Of a stretch of 64,000 nt of DNA, positions 47,711-60,200 are shown piece after piece. Made by a program: the position numbers and the translations under genes. A model generated the notes under the pieces. It saw only the letters and a list, made by a program, of their open reading frames with translations, made no database searches and had not been told where the DNA came from. Position 1 is the stretch's first letter. Every line of letters starts with the position of its first letter. Source of the stretch: Tetradesmus obliquus (lineage: Eukaryota; Chlorophyta; Chlorophyceae; Sphaeropleales; Scenedesmaceae); the NCBI GenBank assembly GCA_030272155.1, contig CP126193.1, positions 4,402,001 to 4,466,000 on the forward strand, written 5' to 3'.

Positions 47711-49166
47711 CTATACTGCCACTGACGGGAAGGGAATCGCCTTGCTGTTGAGGAATGTCTCATCGTCCAGGTCCTGCACCTGCACTCGGCAGGGTGGGTT
47801 TGCCTTGCGCATCGTGGCAAAGGCCTGCTGCATGTGCGGCATAGTCATGTTCACGCCGTCTGCGTTTCTGAAAGACTCGCCGTGCACCTCCAGGAACAGC
47901 ACACTGATGTCGCACAGGCCCCCTGACAGCAGCAGCGCAGGGAACAGCGCATACTCCTCCCCTTCCACATCCAGCTTCATCACCACTGGCGGCAGGCGGC
48001 CTGGCAGCAGCAGCAGCCAGCAGCAGGAGCAAGTCACATGAGCCATGCAGCAGCATGCCACCAAGCAAGCCAAAGCAGGAGCATTTCACCTGAGCCATGC
48101 AATAAGCTGAGCTATGAACACGCACTGTGCAATGCTGCTACCTGTATTGCTGGTGACAAATAACACGCCATATCACTGCCGGGAGCTGCTTGCAGGATGA
48201 AGAGTCTTTTACATATGTACGACTGTGATCGGTCCCTGGCACCGCACCAGCAGGGCAGCTGAAGTTGTGGCATGACTCTTGATGCTGTCTGACGCACGGC
48301 AGCAGCAACAGCAACACTATCACGTGTGCTAAGGGCGAAGTCAATCCTCAAATCAACTGGTACATCGCTAAGGCTGTGCACATGTGCAGGCACACGCATG
48401 CTGTGCAGGGCACATGCACACAACACCCACCTGTGGCCGCAAGCTCCTGCTGCAGGATGGGCCGTACAATGCCTGCCGCAAACGCAGGCAGGTTGAGCAA
48501 CTGTACATGTGCCTCCACCTTGGCCCCGCTGCTGCCGTTGTTCTTCTGCCAGCCGCCCTTGGTGAGTGATGCTCCCCACTCCACTGGGCTGCCAGAGTCT
48601 AGGAAGAAGCTGGCTGTACCGTTGCGGATGGAAGCTGCAACTTCAGTTAGGATCAAAGCCTGGTAGCCGCGCTGCTGGAAGAAGCCATTGACTGTGTTCA
48701 AGTACGGTGTGTGGTGGGGGTTGGCTTCTACGCCAAGGGCGCACACACCGGATCGCTGCTTGCTGAATGCCTTGTCAAAAATTGGCAGGACAGGGGCGCC
48801 TGGGAATTGCTCCGGGTTGTAGAGCTTGCGCAGCTGCACTCCTAAGTTTGTGCCAACGTCGAGGTAGATGCCTTGAGAGCAGTTCCTCCATATGGTCGGC
48901 AGCTCACACAGCTGCCTCCTGCTTCCTGCTTCACTGCCAGCCGCAACACGGCGGGGCAGCCCTGCACTGCATGGCTGCGCCCAGGGTGACCTGGACCAAG
49001 CAGCACGGCTGAGTACTGTGTAGTTACTGCCTGCTGAGCGGAATATTTTGAGTCTGGCAATGATGGTGTGGGAATCGTGGCTGACCATCTGCTGTGCCAC
49101 GCCCAGGGTGTATCCTGCAAGCAGGGCTGCTGCTGCCACCAGTGTCAGAAGGACCCAAACCGACAC
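47711..49166 (-). CDS. Membrane-anchored FkbM-type SAM-dependent methyltransferase
   Basis: Two exons: 48431-49166 and 47711-48000, joined in phase, give 341 residues. The N-terminus is a signal anchor (WVLLTLVAAAALLAGYTLGV, residues about 4-23), which predicts a type II protein facing the secretory lumen. The methyltransferase fold shows motif I as IYLDVGTNLGVQLRKLYN, then ALGVEANPHHTPYLNTVNGF, EVAASIRNGTASFFLDSGSP and, in exon 2, VVMKLDVEGEEYALFPALL. This is the FkbM (methyltransferase 21) pattern, a family whose known members O-methylate sugars, lipids or antibiotics. The substrate here is unknown. It is convergent with the NSUN gene and shares no obvious pathway with it. Confidence 0.85.
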
Positions 49167-50391
49167 AGGCCTCCCTGCAGCGCATAGATAACACGTTTAA
49201 TGAAAAGAGATACGCGTCGGAATCCCCGAGCTGTTACTGGGTTGGCATGCAGGTGGAAGGTTCAGTTCCAGGACGTGCTGATGCCAGTTGCTACACGCGC
49301 ACCTGACGCTGTCTTCGTACGTTCAATTTTTGAGGTGCCATCTGCAACAGGCTGATAGCCCATCATGAACTCGGGGGAACGTGGAAAAGATATGATGTTT
49401 GAACGACAGCAGCAACTGACAGCATTCGGCAGCGTACAGGGACGGCACCGCCTTGTTCACATGATGTACAGCTGTGTAGATGGAGTCTCACATCGAGTGC
49501 GTAAATGCTTCGGTCTGTCGGCCCCAAATTTGTAACAAACGTTACATTGGACTTTTGAATATGTCACGCCTCTTGACTGAAAGAAGGTTCCAACAACAAG
49601 GCGAAAGCAACGTATGCCACATCCATACGTCTGATCAAACTACTGGCAATTCTATCTCACCGCAGATCTAGGTAATATTCAATGTATCAAGCCGACGCTC
49701 CTGCGTAAGGCTCAACAGGATGTACGGAAATAATCTGCAACTTAAAAATATTGTACTGGCTACACGCTCTTAGTCTATTAGATGAACGGCTATGCAAGGC
49801 TTTGCGTCTCAGGAGCATGGGCTGCAGGCACATTTTTGTTACACGACAGGCACACTCACGGCGGTTTCGTGCATGTAGTGCATGCACATACTATGATAGC
49901 ACAAAAACATGCAACATGGTATGTGTGGTGTCACTCCCAAGTAGAGTCACACGCTGCCAATCCCTCTTGCTTGACCATAAGCGACCACGTCACACGCCTG
50001 GTCGGCAACACACAAACCAGTGGTATGGCTGCATTGGCTAGCCACCGCCGCCAGCACCAACAATGATGGACCTGCTCCTCACACGGGTGAGCATCATGCG
50101 ATGAATGGCCAGCACCGTCCCATGGCGAGCCTTCAATCAACAGCATGCTCTGCTGCTGGGCTGTTTCCTGCCTTCAAGTGCGTCTCTCAGCACCCATTAC
50201 TGCATGGGGAGTGGTGGCACTGGCATGCCATCTTGCAGCATACACCGCTGATGATTCTCACAATGTGCCAGCAGTTGCACGCTCAACAGACAGCTCATTG
50301 TGTATGACTAGCCAGTAAGAAGTCACTCCCCCTGCTAACAAAAACCACGACAGGTGTCCAAGCTCAACGTGGTATCGCAAGCGAATCTGCT
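49167..50391. other. Upstream of FkbM-like gene and 3' region of RAD18
   Basis: It should hold the promoter of the FkbM-like gene and the RAD18 3' UTR. TTACA at 49542-49546 could be the RAD18 poly(A) signal on the minus strand. No other gene was supported. Confidence 0.45.
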
Positions 50392-53353
50392 TCACAGCTC
50401 CTCCTCTGACTCTGGTACCACCACAACACCTGGGTAGATCTGCTGCTGCTGTTGCTGCTGACGCAACTGCAACTCTGCCACCTTGCACTGTTGTGACGCT
50501 GGCTGCTTACCGCTGACTGCGGCGTCTGCAGGTGCAACCTGGCTGCCACTGCCTTGCCGCTGCACCCCACACACAGCCTGTGCCTGTGCAGCTACGTCTG
50601 GCTCGGCACTAGCGCCGCACAACTCCTGCTGGTGTAAAGCCTCCAGCAACTTGGGCTGCTGCTGCTGCTGCTCCTGAGACGGCTGGTGTGGCTGCAGCGG
50701 CAGCCGCTGCCCGTCAGCTACCTGCTCTCCCGGCTCCTGCTCCTGTTGCTGCTGCTGGTCATCCTGTTGTGACTCCTGCTGCTGCTGCTGGCGCTGCTGC
50801 TGCATGCGCTGCTTGGTTTGGTGTATCAGCGCCGCATAGCTGTTGTCAACGCCTTCCAGCTCCCGCGCCCAGCCGTCTGATGGCTGCTGCTGCTGCCCTG
50901 CCCTGGCACCTGCTGAGCCAGCAGAACCAGCCCCAGGTGCTGCAGCAGCTGCTGTAATTGTGCCCAGGCCGCCACCGCGTGCTGCTGCACGCGCATAGCG
51001 CTTCTGCTGCTTGGTGAAGTCTGCTGCTGCTGCTGCCAGGCTGACGTCAGTGGCGCCGCTGTCCTTGAGGGCCAGCACGTAGTTGCGGAACGCTGTGTAG
51101 CGGTCAACGCAGTTCTGCAGGAACAGCGCAAATGTAAAGCAGGCATAACAACCTGTGGTCAATGAACGTCTGACGCAGGTGTTATGTGTGTATAGCAGCA
51201 CAAGCTGTGCTGGTGTTGCCTGCAGCCCATGACATGTGGCAGTCGCTTGGCACCCTTCCACGCACCGTATGCCAACAGCTGCAAGCAGGCCACATTACGA
51301 AGCACACAACCAAGTACAGGCAGCTCAGCACACCCACAACCAACCACATGGCCAACACATCATGCATGTAACACCTACATGTGCAAGGCCTGTAGACCAC
51401 CCCCGGCTCACCTTCTTGCTGCCCTCATTGCTGAGCCCCAAGCCAGAGAGCTTGGCCTTGAGGTCCCGCTCCTTCAGCAGCTCAAAGCACAGCTTGGGTG
51501 GGGCCTCCAGCGCAGCACCGCGCCTGCCCCTGCTGCTGCTAGTGCTGCCGTTGCTGCTGGCCCTAGCTGGCCGGCTCAGTGCAGATGCAGCAACGCCGCG
51601 CGCAGTGCTGTTTGAGGCAGCAGCTGTGGCAGACACTGCTGCTGCTTGCTGAGGTGGTCGACCCGCTGCTGCTGCCTTCTGCGGCTGCTGCTGCTGCTTG
51701 AGCGGCTTGCCCTGTGCTGCCGACGGTCCGCTGTCTGCTGCTGGAGGCGGCGACTGGGCCGGGGTGTGCTGCTGCTGCCCACCACCCCGTGTTAGGCACG
51801 TATCAACATGCGAGTTGATGAATGCCTCCCGCACACACAAGCTGCAAATGGGGCAAGCCACATAGCCAGGTGGAAGCTGCGCCTGCTTGCTTGGCTGCTG
51901 TTGCTGCTGCTTGGGTGCTGCATCAGACTGCTGCTGCACATCCTGCTGCCTGCCTGCATGGGCAGTCAGCACATGACAGGCATCAAGCCCGTAAGAGCGT
52001 GGCGAGTTGCATCGACGTTGTAAGGATGCGCCATGGCTACAAGGCAGATTAGACTAGCTAGGAAGGCCGCTGATGCTGCTATAACATGTCGAGCATGCAT
52101 TACCTCCATGCAAGCCCAGCCGTTTGCACACTAAGAAAAAACACCCTGACTAGCTCAACCAACAACTGGCAGAACGGGTGCATGCACAGCCATCATCACC
52201 CTCCTCCACAAAGGTCCCCATATACAGCAGCGTACCTTGGTGCTGGCTGCTCCTGGGCCGCTTTGCTGGCTGCTGCTGCAGCTCAAAGTCGTCCTCGCTG
52301 GAAGTGCCTGGCACAGCTGCAGCATCTGCTGCAGCGTCCACAACTGCATCTGCTCCAGCTGCATCCTGCAGGCTGCTTGGAAGTGCAGCCTTGGCCGCAC
52401 CCCCTCTGCTGCTGCTGTGCTCCAGCCTGCGTTTGGCAGCAGCTGCTGCAGCTGGCTGGCTGCGAGCACGGCTGTTCCGTGCGCGGCCCCGCTGCTGCTG
52501 CTGCTGCTGCTGCTGCCACTCCTCCTGCTCCTCAACCTCCCAGTCTGGATCATCCACAGCATCTGCTACCTCGCCAGCTGCTGCCCCTCCATCATCGCCA
52601 TCAGACCCAGCACTCATGCATGCATCCTCGTCATGCGAATCAGCTTCTTCGCCGTTGCTGCTGATGGTGATGGCAGCGCCATCATCGCTGTACGGCTTGC
52701 TGCTGCTGCGCCGCAGCCTGCCGCCGCTGCTGCCAGGTGCTGCATTTCGCGGCACCTGCTGCCTCCTGCAAGATGCAGCAGCAACTGCAGCTGCACGCCT
52801 CGTGCGGCCTGCATCTGGCGCAGCCTGCTGCGGCTCAGTGGCCCGCTGCGGCTGCTGGTACTGCTGCTGCTGCTGCTGAAGAGGTAAGCTAGGTGACTCC
52901 TGCCGTGGCTGCTGCAGCTGCGTGTGTGCATGCAGCAGCAGCTGCCGCACTGCGCGCCAAGCATTGCAGGCCTCCCGCAGGTATGTCACAGGACGCAGAT
53001 CAGCCTGGTCGCAGCCTGTGCGGCATGAAGGGCAGACTGGGGTCTGTCCCTCTTTGATGCGAACGTTGAAGGAGTCCCTGATGCAGCGGGAGCAGACTGC
53101 ACGCAGCATGCACCACACAGCAGCAACAGCAGCAGCACCAGGTGGGATCTCAGGAAACGACCTGGATGCATGGTATGAAAGACATCATATGCTTTGATAC
53201 GAGCAACTTTAACAAAATGAACTTACAGGAGTGGCCGCATGCAAGAGCCACGGGTCCGGTGTATATATCCCCACAAATTTGGCACCGCAAGCTGCGGTCC
53301 AGCTGCCTCAAATGCTGAGGGTCCGCAGGCCAATCCTCTGGATCGCCATCCAT
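50392..53353 (-). CDS. RAD18: RAD18-type E3 ubiquitin ligase (translesion DNA synthesis)
   Basis: RAD18 works with the E2 RAD6 to mono-ubiquitinate PCNA at stalled forks and so recruit translesion polymerases. Four exons: 53227-53353, 52236-53096, 51412-51953, 50392-51114; phases agree and give 750 residues. The RING finger is split by intron 1: LRCQICGDIYTGPVALACGH then SFCSRCIRDSFNVRIKEG and PVCPSCRTGCDQADLRPV, followed by the family's YLREACNAWRAVRQLLLHA. A UBZ4-type zinc finger lies at about residues 361-387 (CPICSLCVREAFINSHVDTC). A SAP DNA-binding motif is at about 483-510 (LCFELLKERDLKAKLSGLGL). This RING-UBZ-SAP order is diagnostic. Long Gln- and acidic linkers make it longer than yeast or human RAD18. 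The start at 53353 is preferred; an in-frame ATG at 53434 is possible. Confidence 0.93.
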
Positions 53354-54069
53354 TGCTGTTGCTTCGCTGCTGCGGAAAGGATGCTGCGGTGCAGCAACCG
53401 TGGGAGCCAGGCACAGGCTCACACCAACATTCAACGTGCTAAGGCAGTCATCGGAGTAAACATGAGGCGTATTACAAGGCGTGTTACGTCGATACTCAGC
53501 CGATCAACGAGCGTTGGAAGCATGTCATGTGACATAATTTGAATTTGCCTGACCTGCCCCCGCCTGTCAGGCCTTCAGAAGGGGCCCGGGCAGGAGGAGC
53601 CTGCCATGCAGGTCCTACAGCCAGTATGATCAGAAAAAAACGCACCATATTCATTGGTTCCCAAAGGTGCCGCCATGCACAGTGCACCTCCTTCCTACAT
53701 TCAAACATTTGTGCCTGATCTGTGGGACAGATGAACACATTCAAACACAAGCCTCAACAAGCCCCAACCTGCATACATCTTCATAGCCTCAACACCATGC
53801 TGAAAACGTTCCTGGAGACTCTCAAACCATAAAGGCCTTTTAAGGATTATAGAATGCAAATACTGAACGTTGTGTGACACGACCAGCACTGCCGTTCTAT
53901 TATATTTCAGAGTTTATTCCAGCCACATCCTAATGAGGCACGCGCCTATGGGCGTAGCTACATCAAGTGGCGAGATGTGACGTTGCACGCTGAGAGCTGG
54001 CTGCTGGCATAGCTGCTGCTGCGTGAGGCTTTCAGAGAGACGGCTGTCACCATTGCCTCGCTAGGTGAG
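53354..54069. other. RAD18 upstream region and 3' region of GT61 gene A
   Basis: The interval should carry the RAD18 promoter and 5' UTR at its left and the 3' UTR of GT61 gene A at its right. TTACA at 53472-53476 is a possible poly(A) signal for gene A. No further gene seen. Confidence 0.4.
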
Positions 54070-57000
54070 TCATACGTTCTCGTCAAAGCTGTAGCGCATC
54101 ATAGCTGCTTGTTGCACATGCAGCATGGCCTTGACCAGCTTCAACACAGCGTCAACGTCCACCACCAGGTTCGCGTAATGGTTGAGGTTTTTGCTCTGCT
54201 GAACACCAGGCGTCTGCCTGGTGTCGTTGTTGTTGACGTACCTGCAAGCAGAGATGGGTGGACGGCACATGGGGTCGGTGCTGATGACTCAAAGTCCCAC
54301 TATCATTAGTACGTGCATGGCAAATCGTATACTATCACTAGTACATGCATGGCAAATCGTATAGTCCTGGTTAAGTGGTTGGTGTGCAGGGCGCTTGTCA
54401 TACACATGAGCACATCATCAAGTGTGGCAGTTGTAGGGCAACAGTGAACATGCTGCTGCCATATGCACGTGCAATTCGAGCATGCCAGCATGATGTGTGT
54501 GTTTCCCGTTGCAAAGTACAGTGCTTCAACCTCACCTTGCAAATGTTTTGCCAGTGCGGTGCGCCAACGAGGGATAGAGTGGGCCATGCTCTGTGCCCTT
54601 TGGCAGTATTTCTAACACAGCAGCTCCGCGTGGCAGAAACACCTGCAGCAAGTTATGATGAAACACACCTCATGAACGTGCCCTGCAAATCCGCGCATCC
54701 GCGCCTCACAGCTGTACGTGGATCTCACATGCTTATTTCTCGACCATTGCACTGCGCAGTGACAGCGGCTTGTACTGCATGAACACGTGCATCTCTGTGA
54801 CGCACTTGCACGTTACATGCATCTGCAGCTGAGTCCGAAGTGCGGGAATAAAAAATGGGCTTGTGAGTCCAGAAGCAGCAGACTGAAGAACAAGCTGCCA
54901 GCAGCCAGTCTACAACCCAAGAATGGTTTGTTTACTGAGCAAGCTCTGGCATGACTGGAGCAGTCACCTACCAGGTTGTCAAAACCAGCACCATGGTACC
55001 TGCGGCAAGATTAAATGAAACAGGTGCTCTCTCTTCATCAAAGAAGGACGTACATCTGACCAATGATGCACTGGCACAGCATGGACCATGCAACACTCTA
55101 TGTGTATGTATAACTGTACCGGGATTTGCCGGCTGTCAAGGTGGGCAGCAGCATAGGAGAATCTTCTGCTCGCAGCGATATGCAGCACTGCAGGACAACA
55201 GGTATGCACACCACTGTTTGCAGGACAACAGCTATGCACACCACGATTTGCTGGAGGGCTGGCTGGCTGGCTGGCAACAGCAAACACTGGCGGGCATGGC
55301 TGTTGTTCTGCAACCAGTAACATTGCTGTGGCAGGAGCCAAGGTAGTGAGCAGCCTGCAAGCTCTGCAAGCTGCCTACCCAAGGAACAGAGAAGTCTTCT
55401 CCAGCAGCAGCACGACCTCTTTCATAGGCACGGTGCCCAATTCCACCTGCATGCAGCGCAGCGTGCGTTCAATGCACAGTTTGCATGGTGCTGCGGTCAA
55501 TCATCCGTGCTGTATAAACAGCCGTAGCTAATCAATCAAGTTTGCGCTCTGTTTCCGCGGCATGTTCACAAGCCTGCAGTTGGCTGGAAATTCCGTGGTG
55601 GACCTCACCTGATGTACGTGGATGTCAGGGATGGTGCGCAGTGCGGCAAGCAGCTCTGCTTCATTCAACAGAAGCCTTGATGCCCTGAAGCCAGCCCTGC
55701 AAGCAGCAGAGCACTGCAGCATGAGCTGCCCGTCCCAAGAATCGTGCTCAGTACGCACTGCGCACTACTGGCACTGTCTGCAATGATGCACTGCCCCTGA
55801 TACGCAAGCTAAACTGTCCATGTTTGTTTATAAAGGAGGCATGGCATGCTCCGTCCTTGCATGCTACAAGCCGCACGGCAAGCACCGATATGAACATCCA
55901 CAGACACCTGAACAAAGTCATCTGCTGCCAGCTTTGCATGAGCAAGCCATAATGTGCACGCGCAGCGCCTGTCACCAGTGAGTACACACTTGCTGTAAAG
56001 CTTGCATGCATAACCATGCTAGAAAGAAGGCCGACCTGCATCTTCTTCCAACGCATGAAGAGAGGTTACATGGTCAGCAGCTCAGCATGCACCACAGCCA
56101 TGGTGCACCAGCAGCTGCATGCGCCTCACTTCTTTCTGATCTCGGGGTCGCGTGAGGCGAGCACAACTGTGCGGTTAGTTGCTGGGGCCCAAGGGATCCT
56201 GGCAGGCAGGCCAAAGCCATGCTCCCTGATGTTCATCAGCAGCCTGATGTGGTGTTCGTTTGTGTCATACAGCATCTCTGCACACAGAAGACGAGCATGC
56301 AGGACAGATGGAAGTCACACCAGCTCAGCATTCGCATAAATGCGGACTATGTAGTCCAAACTATGAGTCAGCGCTTGCAGGACAGCTAGGGAGTGCTAGC
56401 TGTTCTTTTGGTGGCTTGCAATGCGACGCATGCTGGGCATCGCTATAATCAAACAGGCGCAGATACAACAGGCACTTGAGAGCTGGCCAGCCACCTGCTA
56501 AACACAGCACGCCTGCAGCAGAGCTCACCTGGCGCTTGAAACACTTGGAGGAGTTTGTCTGAGCCTGGGGGCCGATACCATTTAGGGGAGTAGATGTGAG
56601 GCATCATTATCACTTCCTCAAAGCAGAGCATGGGCCCCACTGCATGGCAACAAGCAACATGGCCCTGGGGCTGGTTAGGCACAACAAAGGGCGGATGCTA
56701 CAGTGTGTTTGGCGCAATGTTGTACAGATTGCTTGCTTGCAGGACAGGCACAGCAGGATGCTCTGCCACAGCAGCAGCTGCACTAACGGGAGCGACGTGC
56801 AGAACACAGGAGGATATCTTTGATGAGTATTATTGCCGAACAGTGCAGACAAGCAGCACACTGGCCTCACCACGCGGCTCATAGGATTTGAAACCCAGCG
56901 ATTCCAGGATAGGCTGGAAGTTATCAGGCCCCCAGGCAGGCTGCCCCATGTTGTCTGCGTGAGCACAGGTGCCATGACAGGACAAGCACAACCACCGCAG

Positions 57001-58528
57001 CGGATGTTTGTCTGCCCCACGCTGTACCGCGCTGCTGTGGCAGCCACAGCCTGCCTAACGAGCAGGAACCTCAACAATGCTCAAAGCACTGTTTATAAGC
57101 TAATCAGCAGGGCTGCAAGCGCATCAGCAGCTGAGCGTGCATAGCAAAACAAAGAAAGCACGGTGCATGCACAGCTTCCGCATGAAGCGTGCTGTACATA
57201 CATCCAGGAAAGCAGCATCAGCACCCACGGCACAAAGCGACAAGCACGGGAGAGCAGTTTGGCAAAGCTTTAGGTGCTTGCAGTGGTGCCCACCTGTGTA
57301 CACAACGTGCACGTGACTGGTGTCCACCCCATTGTCAGACAGCCAAACCTTTGCAGTCCATACAGCAGCCAGATCAGTGAGCATCCTGCATCCAGACAGG
57401 CAGGCCGATCAGCAGCAGCAGAGGACGCTTCATTCTTTTGCTCACACAGGCTGGCGGCTGACAGCATGCTGCCAAGCTATAGCTATGGCCAGAAAGGTGT
57501 TGTAATGAAACAGGCAAGCCTTGCTCCTTGCAGGGCAGCTAGGCATGCATGGGCAACCATGGTTGTGGCCACATCTATCACACTCCGCTCCATGCCAGGC
57601 AGTTCAAAGAGGTTGCAATGCCAGTATATGCACTCAGCTTGCAACCATCTACTGCGCACTGCTAACATCTTCTTCTGGTGCTGTGCATGCTGTCAGCAGC
57701 AGCTCAAATAGCAGCTAAAGCCAGGGGGTGAAACACATGCTCACAGGCTGGGCGTACTGCACAGTCCTGCAAGGAAAAAAATTGTTGCACGCTGCACAGT
57801 CTGGCAACATGTTACAAGTGACCAGGCTGCATGACAGAAGGGTTGCAACATCACAACTGCCGGCTGCTGTGCTACAGCTGCGTGCCATGCACAACCTGTG
57901 CCGCAGCGTCGTTGCGCCTCACCCTCACCTGTGACCAAAGTGCTTCAGTGGTGCGCCACGTGCCATTGCTACTGACAGCCCCTGGTAAGTGTGGTTGCAC
58001 GTCTGCTGAGCCTGCTGCCAAGAGGAAGCATTGGTTGCCTTAAATTGCAGCCATGCACCGGTGTAAGCCAGTGGCCAACGGATTTGGTGTCGCTGCGCTT
58101 GGCCTCCTTGGCAGCTCATGTGGTACACCGTGTTGCTTTGTAGGTCAAGCCGAGCTTGGGTAAGCAGGACTGCTTCTATCTCGCTGCTAATACTGGGTAT
58201 GCTGGCCTTCATAGCGTGACAGCAGATTCGCAGAGGAAGAAGAGCAGTGACTGATTTGTGCTTGCAAGCACGCAGTTGCGCAACTGGCAGCTGCTTGAGG
58301 CACATGATCACATCCCGCAACCACGGTGCTATGAGTTGATCATCCCACCTCCAGTGGCAGCTTGTCATTATAGCATGTCTTGAGGGGCATGGCTCGCAGC
58401 CCGCGGCCCTGGCCTGAGCTGCTGTCGCTGCTTACACTGCTGCTGCCTAGAGCACGCCAATTGGCAGCAGCTGGCTGCCATGATACCAGGAAGATTGCAG
58501 CTGCCACCAGCGCTTTGTATATCTGCAT
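54070..58528 (-). CDS. GT61-family (DUF563) glycosyltransferase, gene A
   Basis: GT61 enzymes are Golgi/ER glycosyltransferases (plant xylosyl- and arabinosyltransferases, animal EOGT). Nine exons are phase-consistent: 57294-57385, 56871-56954, 56529-56639, 56130-56277, 55609-55696, 55379-55446, 54972-54999, 54536-54642, 54070-54241 (299 codons with stop). They encode VWTAKVWLSDNGVDTSHVHV, LCFEEVIMMPHIYSPKWYRP, PATNRTVVLASRDPEIRKKA, LLLNEAELLAALRTIPDIHV, the active-site block YHGAGFDNL, and VFLPRGAAVLEILPKGTEHG. The YHGAGFDNL block is a 28-base micro-exon. Upstream, a likely first exon (58349-58528) gives a signal-peptide-like start, MQIYKALVAAAIFLVSWQP. Candidate exons at 57929-58206 and 57745-57766 fit its phase. 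The piece joining them to 57385 was not resolved, so the 5' half is provisional. Confidence 0.82.
54308..54364. repeat. Direct repeat in GT61 gene A intron
   Basis: A phrase of about 22 bases containing TGCATGGCAAATCGTATA occurs twice, at about 54310-54331 and 54341-54362, in tandem within the last intron. Confidence 0.8.
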
Positions 58529-59403
58529 GGGTACGTGATACGGTAAGGCAACAACAGTTCGCAGCGACAACAGCAGACACGAGCTTGCGTGAACGCTTCA
58601 GCCGGATCAGTTTTGCTGCCTTGATGAAAGACGACAGATACGCGGAGCTGTTTTTACTCGTTTAATTCAAATTGAATGAACGAATGATCAAACTCTAATA
58701 GCTCGATATACAAACGTTACTGCTGACAGCAGATGTTACATTTAATCCTTGGAGTTTTGAATTCAAACCTTGGACCCTGTAACGTGTGCAAGCACACCTT
58801 GTGCGTGAGCAGGCACAACTCAAATGGTTTGAGACCTATCGCATGACTGCTGTTGAGCAGGCACAACTGCAGTGTATCTTGTTGTTATGGGAGTCTTTGC
58901 AGCAATCCAGCCGCAGGAAATACTGGCACACAGCAAAGAACGTCACTAAAACGTACAATGAATTGGGTGCACATGCAGTAAGTGTGGTATGGACAACAGA
59001 ACTGCAATTTGCTAGCGCCTGACGAGGCATGCTTGAAATGCAAAAAAGGGACTGAGGGCCGCCACACTGTACAGCTCGCACGCCTGTGTGCCGTGTGAAG
59101 CCAAAGACAGTGATATTCAGTCTGCAAGTGCCACACCACCCATCTGCAACCAAACATTGCTGATCCACGCCTGTTTGGCGGTGCTGTGGCACTGGCTGCT
59201 GCCCTCCTGGGAACCGCCGGGGTACACAGTGTTCGCACTGCTTCGTTGCCTTGCAGGTAAGCCACACTAAAGTAGAACTTGTCCACTTGTCCTTGGTGCG
59301 CACCCAGCTGTCAAAGGAGTACCTGGCCATGGCTGCCTGCTGCGTATCAGAATAGAGCGCACCAGCTGCATCACTGGCTGCTGGGTGGCACACCCAGAAT
59401 CGA
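58529..59403 (-). pseudogene. GT61 gene A promoter and relic of a GT61 last exon
   Basis: The left part is the promoter of gene A, with a block at 58721-58781 shared with 60581-60616. At about 59290-59370 on the minus strand there is a decayed copy of the last exon of gene C: it keeps VMQLVRSI and QQAAMARYSFD, but a one-base deletion breaks the frame between them. The stop that ends gene C is also altered (SWVRTKDK follows). No other exons of this copy were found. Confidence 0.65.
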
Positions 59404-60200
59404 TCATACATTGTCGTCAAAGCTGTAGCGCATCATGGCTGCTGCTTGCACTCGCAGCATGGCCTTCACCAGCTTCAGCACAGCGTCAACATCCACTACC
59501 AGTTTTGCGTAGTGGCCCAGGCTGTCCTACCTTGTGTCGTTGTCGTTGACATACCTGCATGTTTATGTGATGCAGCCACAGGTGGAACTTAGTGCTGACA
59601 ATCAAGCAGTAGGCGGCACTGCTGGCATGGAATGCTGCCTTATGAAAGGGGTGTATTGCACTGTTTCCAAGGTTACAGCTGGCCAGAGCCCCCCACACAG
59701 GCATGCGCATCAACTTGCTTGCGGCGGTTATGGTGCAACAGTGAACATGCGGCCACATGCTTGCACATTCGAAGCATGCCGGCATGGTGTGCTATTCAGC
59801 AGAGCGTGCTTACATCTTACGTTGTGAATGTCGTGCCTGTGCGGTGTGCTAGCGACGGATAAAGTGGGCTGTGATCTGTGCCCTTTGGAAGTATCTCCAG
59901 CACAGCAGCTCCACGCGGCAAAAACACCTGCAGCACAGATGCAGCAAAATACCTTGGCTAATTGTGCAATGACAGCTGCTCATACTTTGCATAACAGCTC
60001 GACATGCCCATACGCTGCGCTGGTGGAGACTGCTGCACAGCACGCAGTGGCTGGTGCTGCATGCAATGCTGTAACAAGATTCATCAGGTTCAACAGCAAG
60101 CTGCCAGCAGCCAGTCAGCACACAGCGTGTCTGCCGAGTAAGGTGAGCAGCACTCAAGCAGCCACCTACCATGTTGTCAAATCCAGCACCATGGTACCTA
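59404..60200 (-). pseudogene. Truncated GT61 copy B, closest to gene A
   Basis: Three exons match the 3' end of gene A: the HGAG micro-exon at about 60170-60197 (YHGAGFDNM), an exon at about 59818-59925 (VFLPRGAAVLEILPKGTDHS), and a last exon 59404-59554 ending MMRYSFDDNV. The last exon is 21 bases shorter than in A and has an in-frame TAG soon after YVNDNDTR. The intron upstream of the micro-exon still resembles gene A to about 60300. The middle and 5' exons of A are missing, replaced by a simple repeat. A promoter block like that of A survives at 60581-60616. This looks like a copy with a large internal deletion. Confidence 0.75.

Noticed and set aside
52178-52887. Long plus-strand frames of over 200 residues rich in Cys, Leu and Ser
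   Set aside because: They are the reverse strand of RAD18 exon 2, whose (CAG)n codons read as poly-Leu, Cys or Ala on the other strand.
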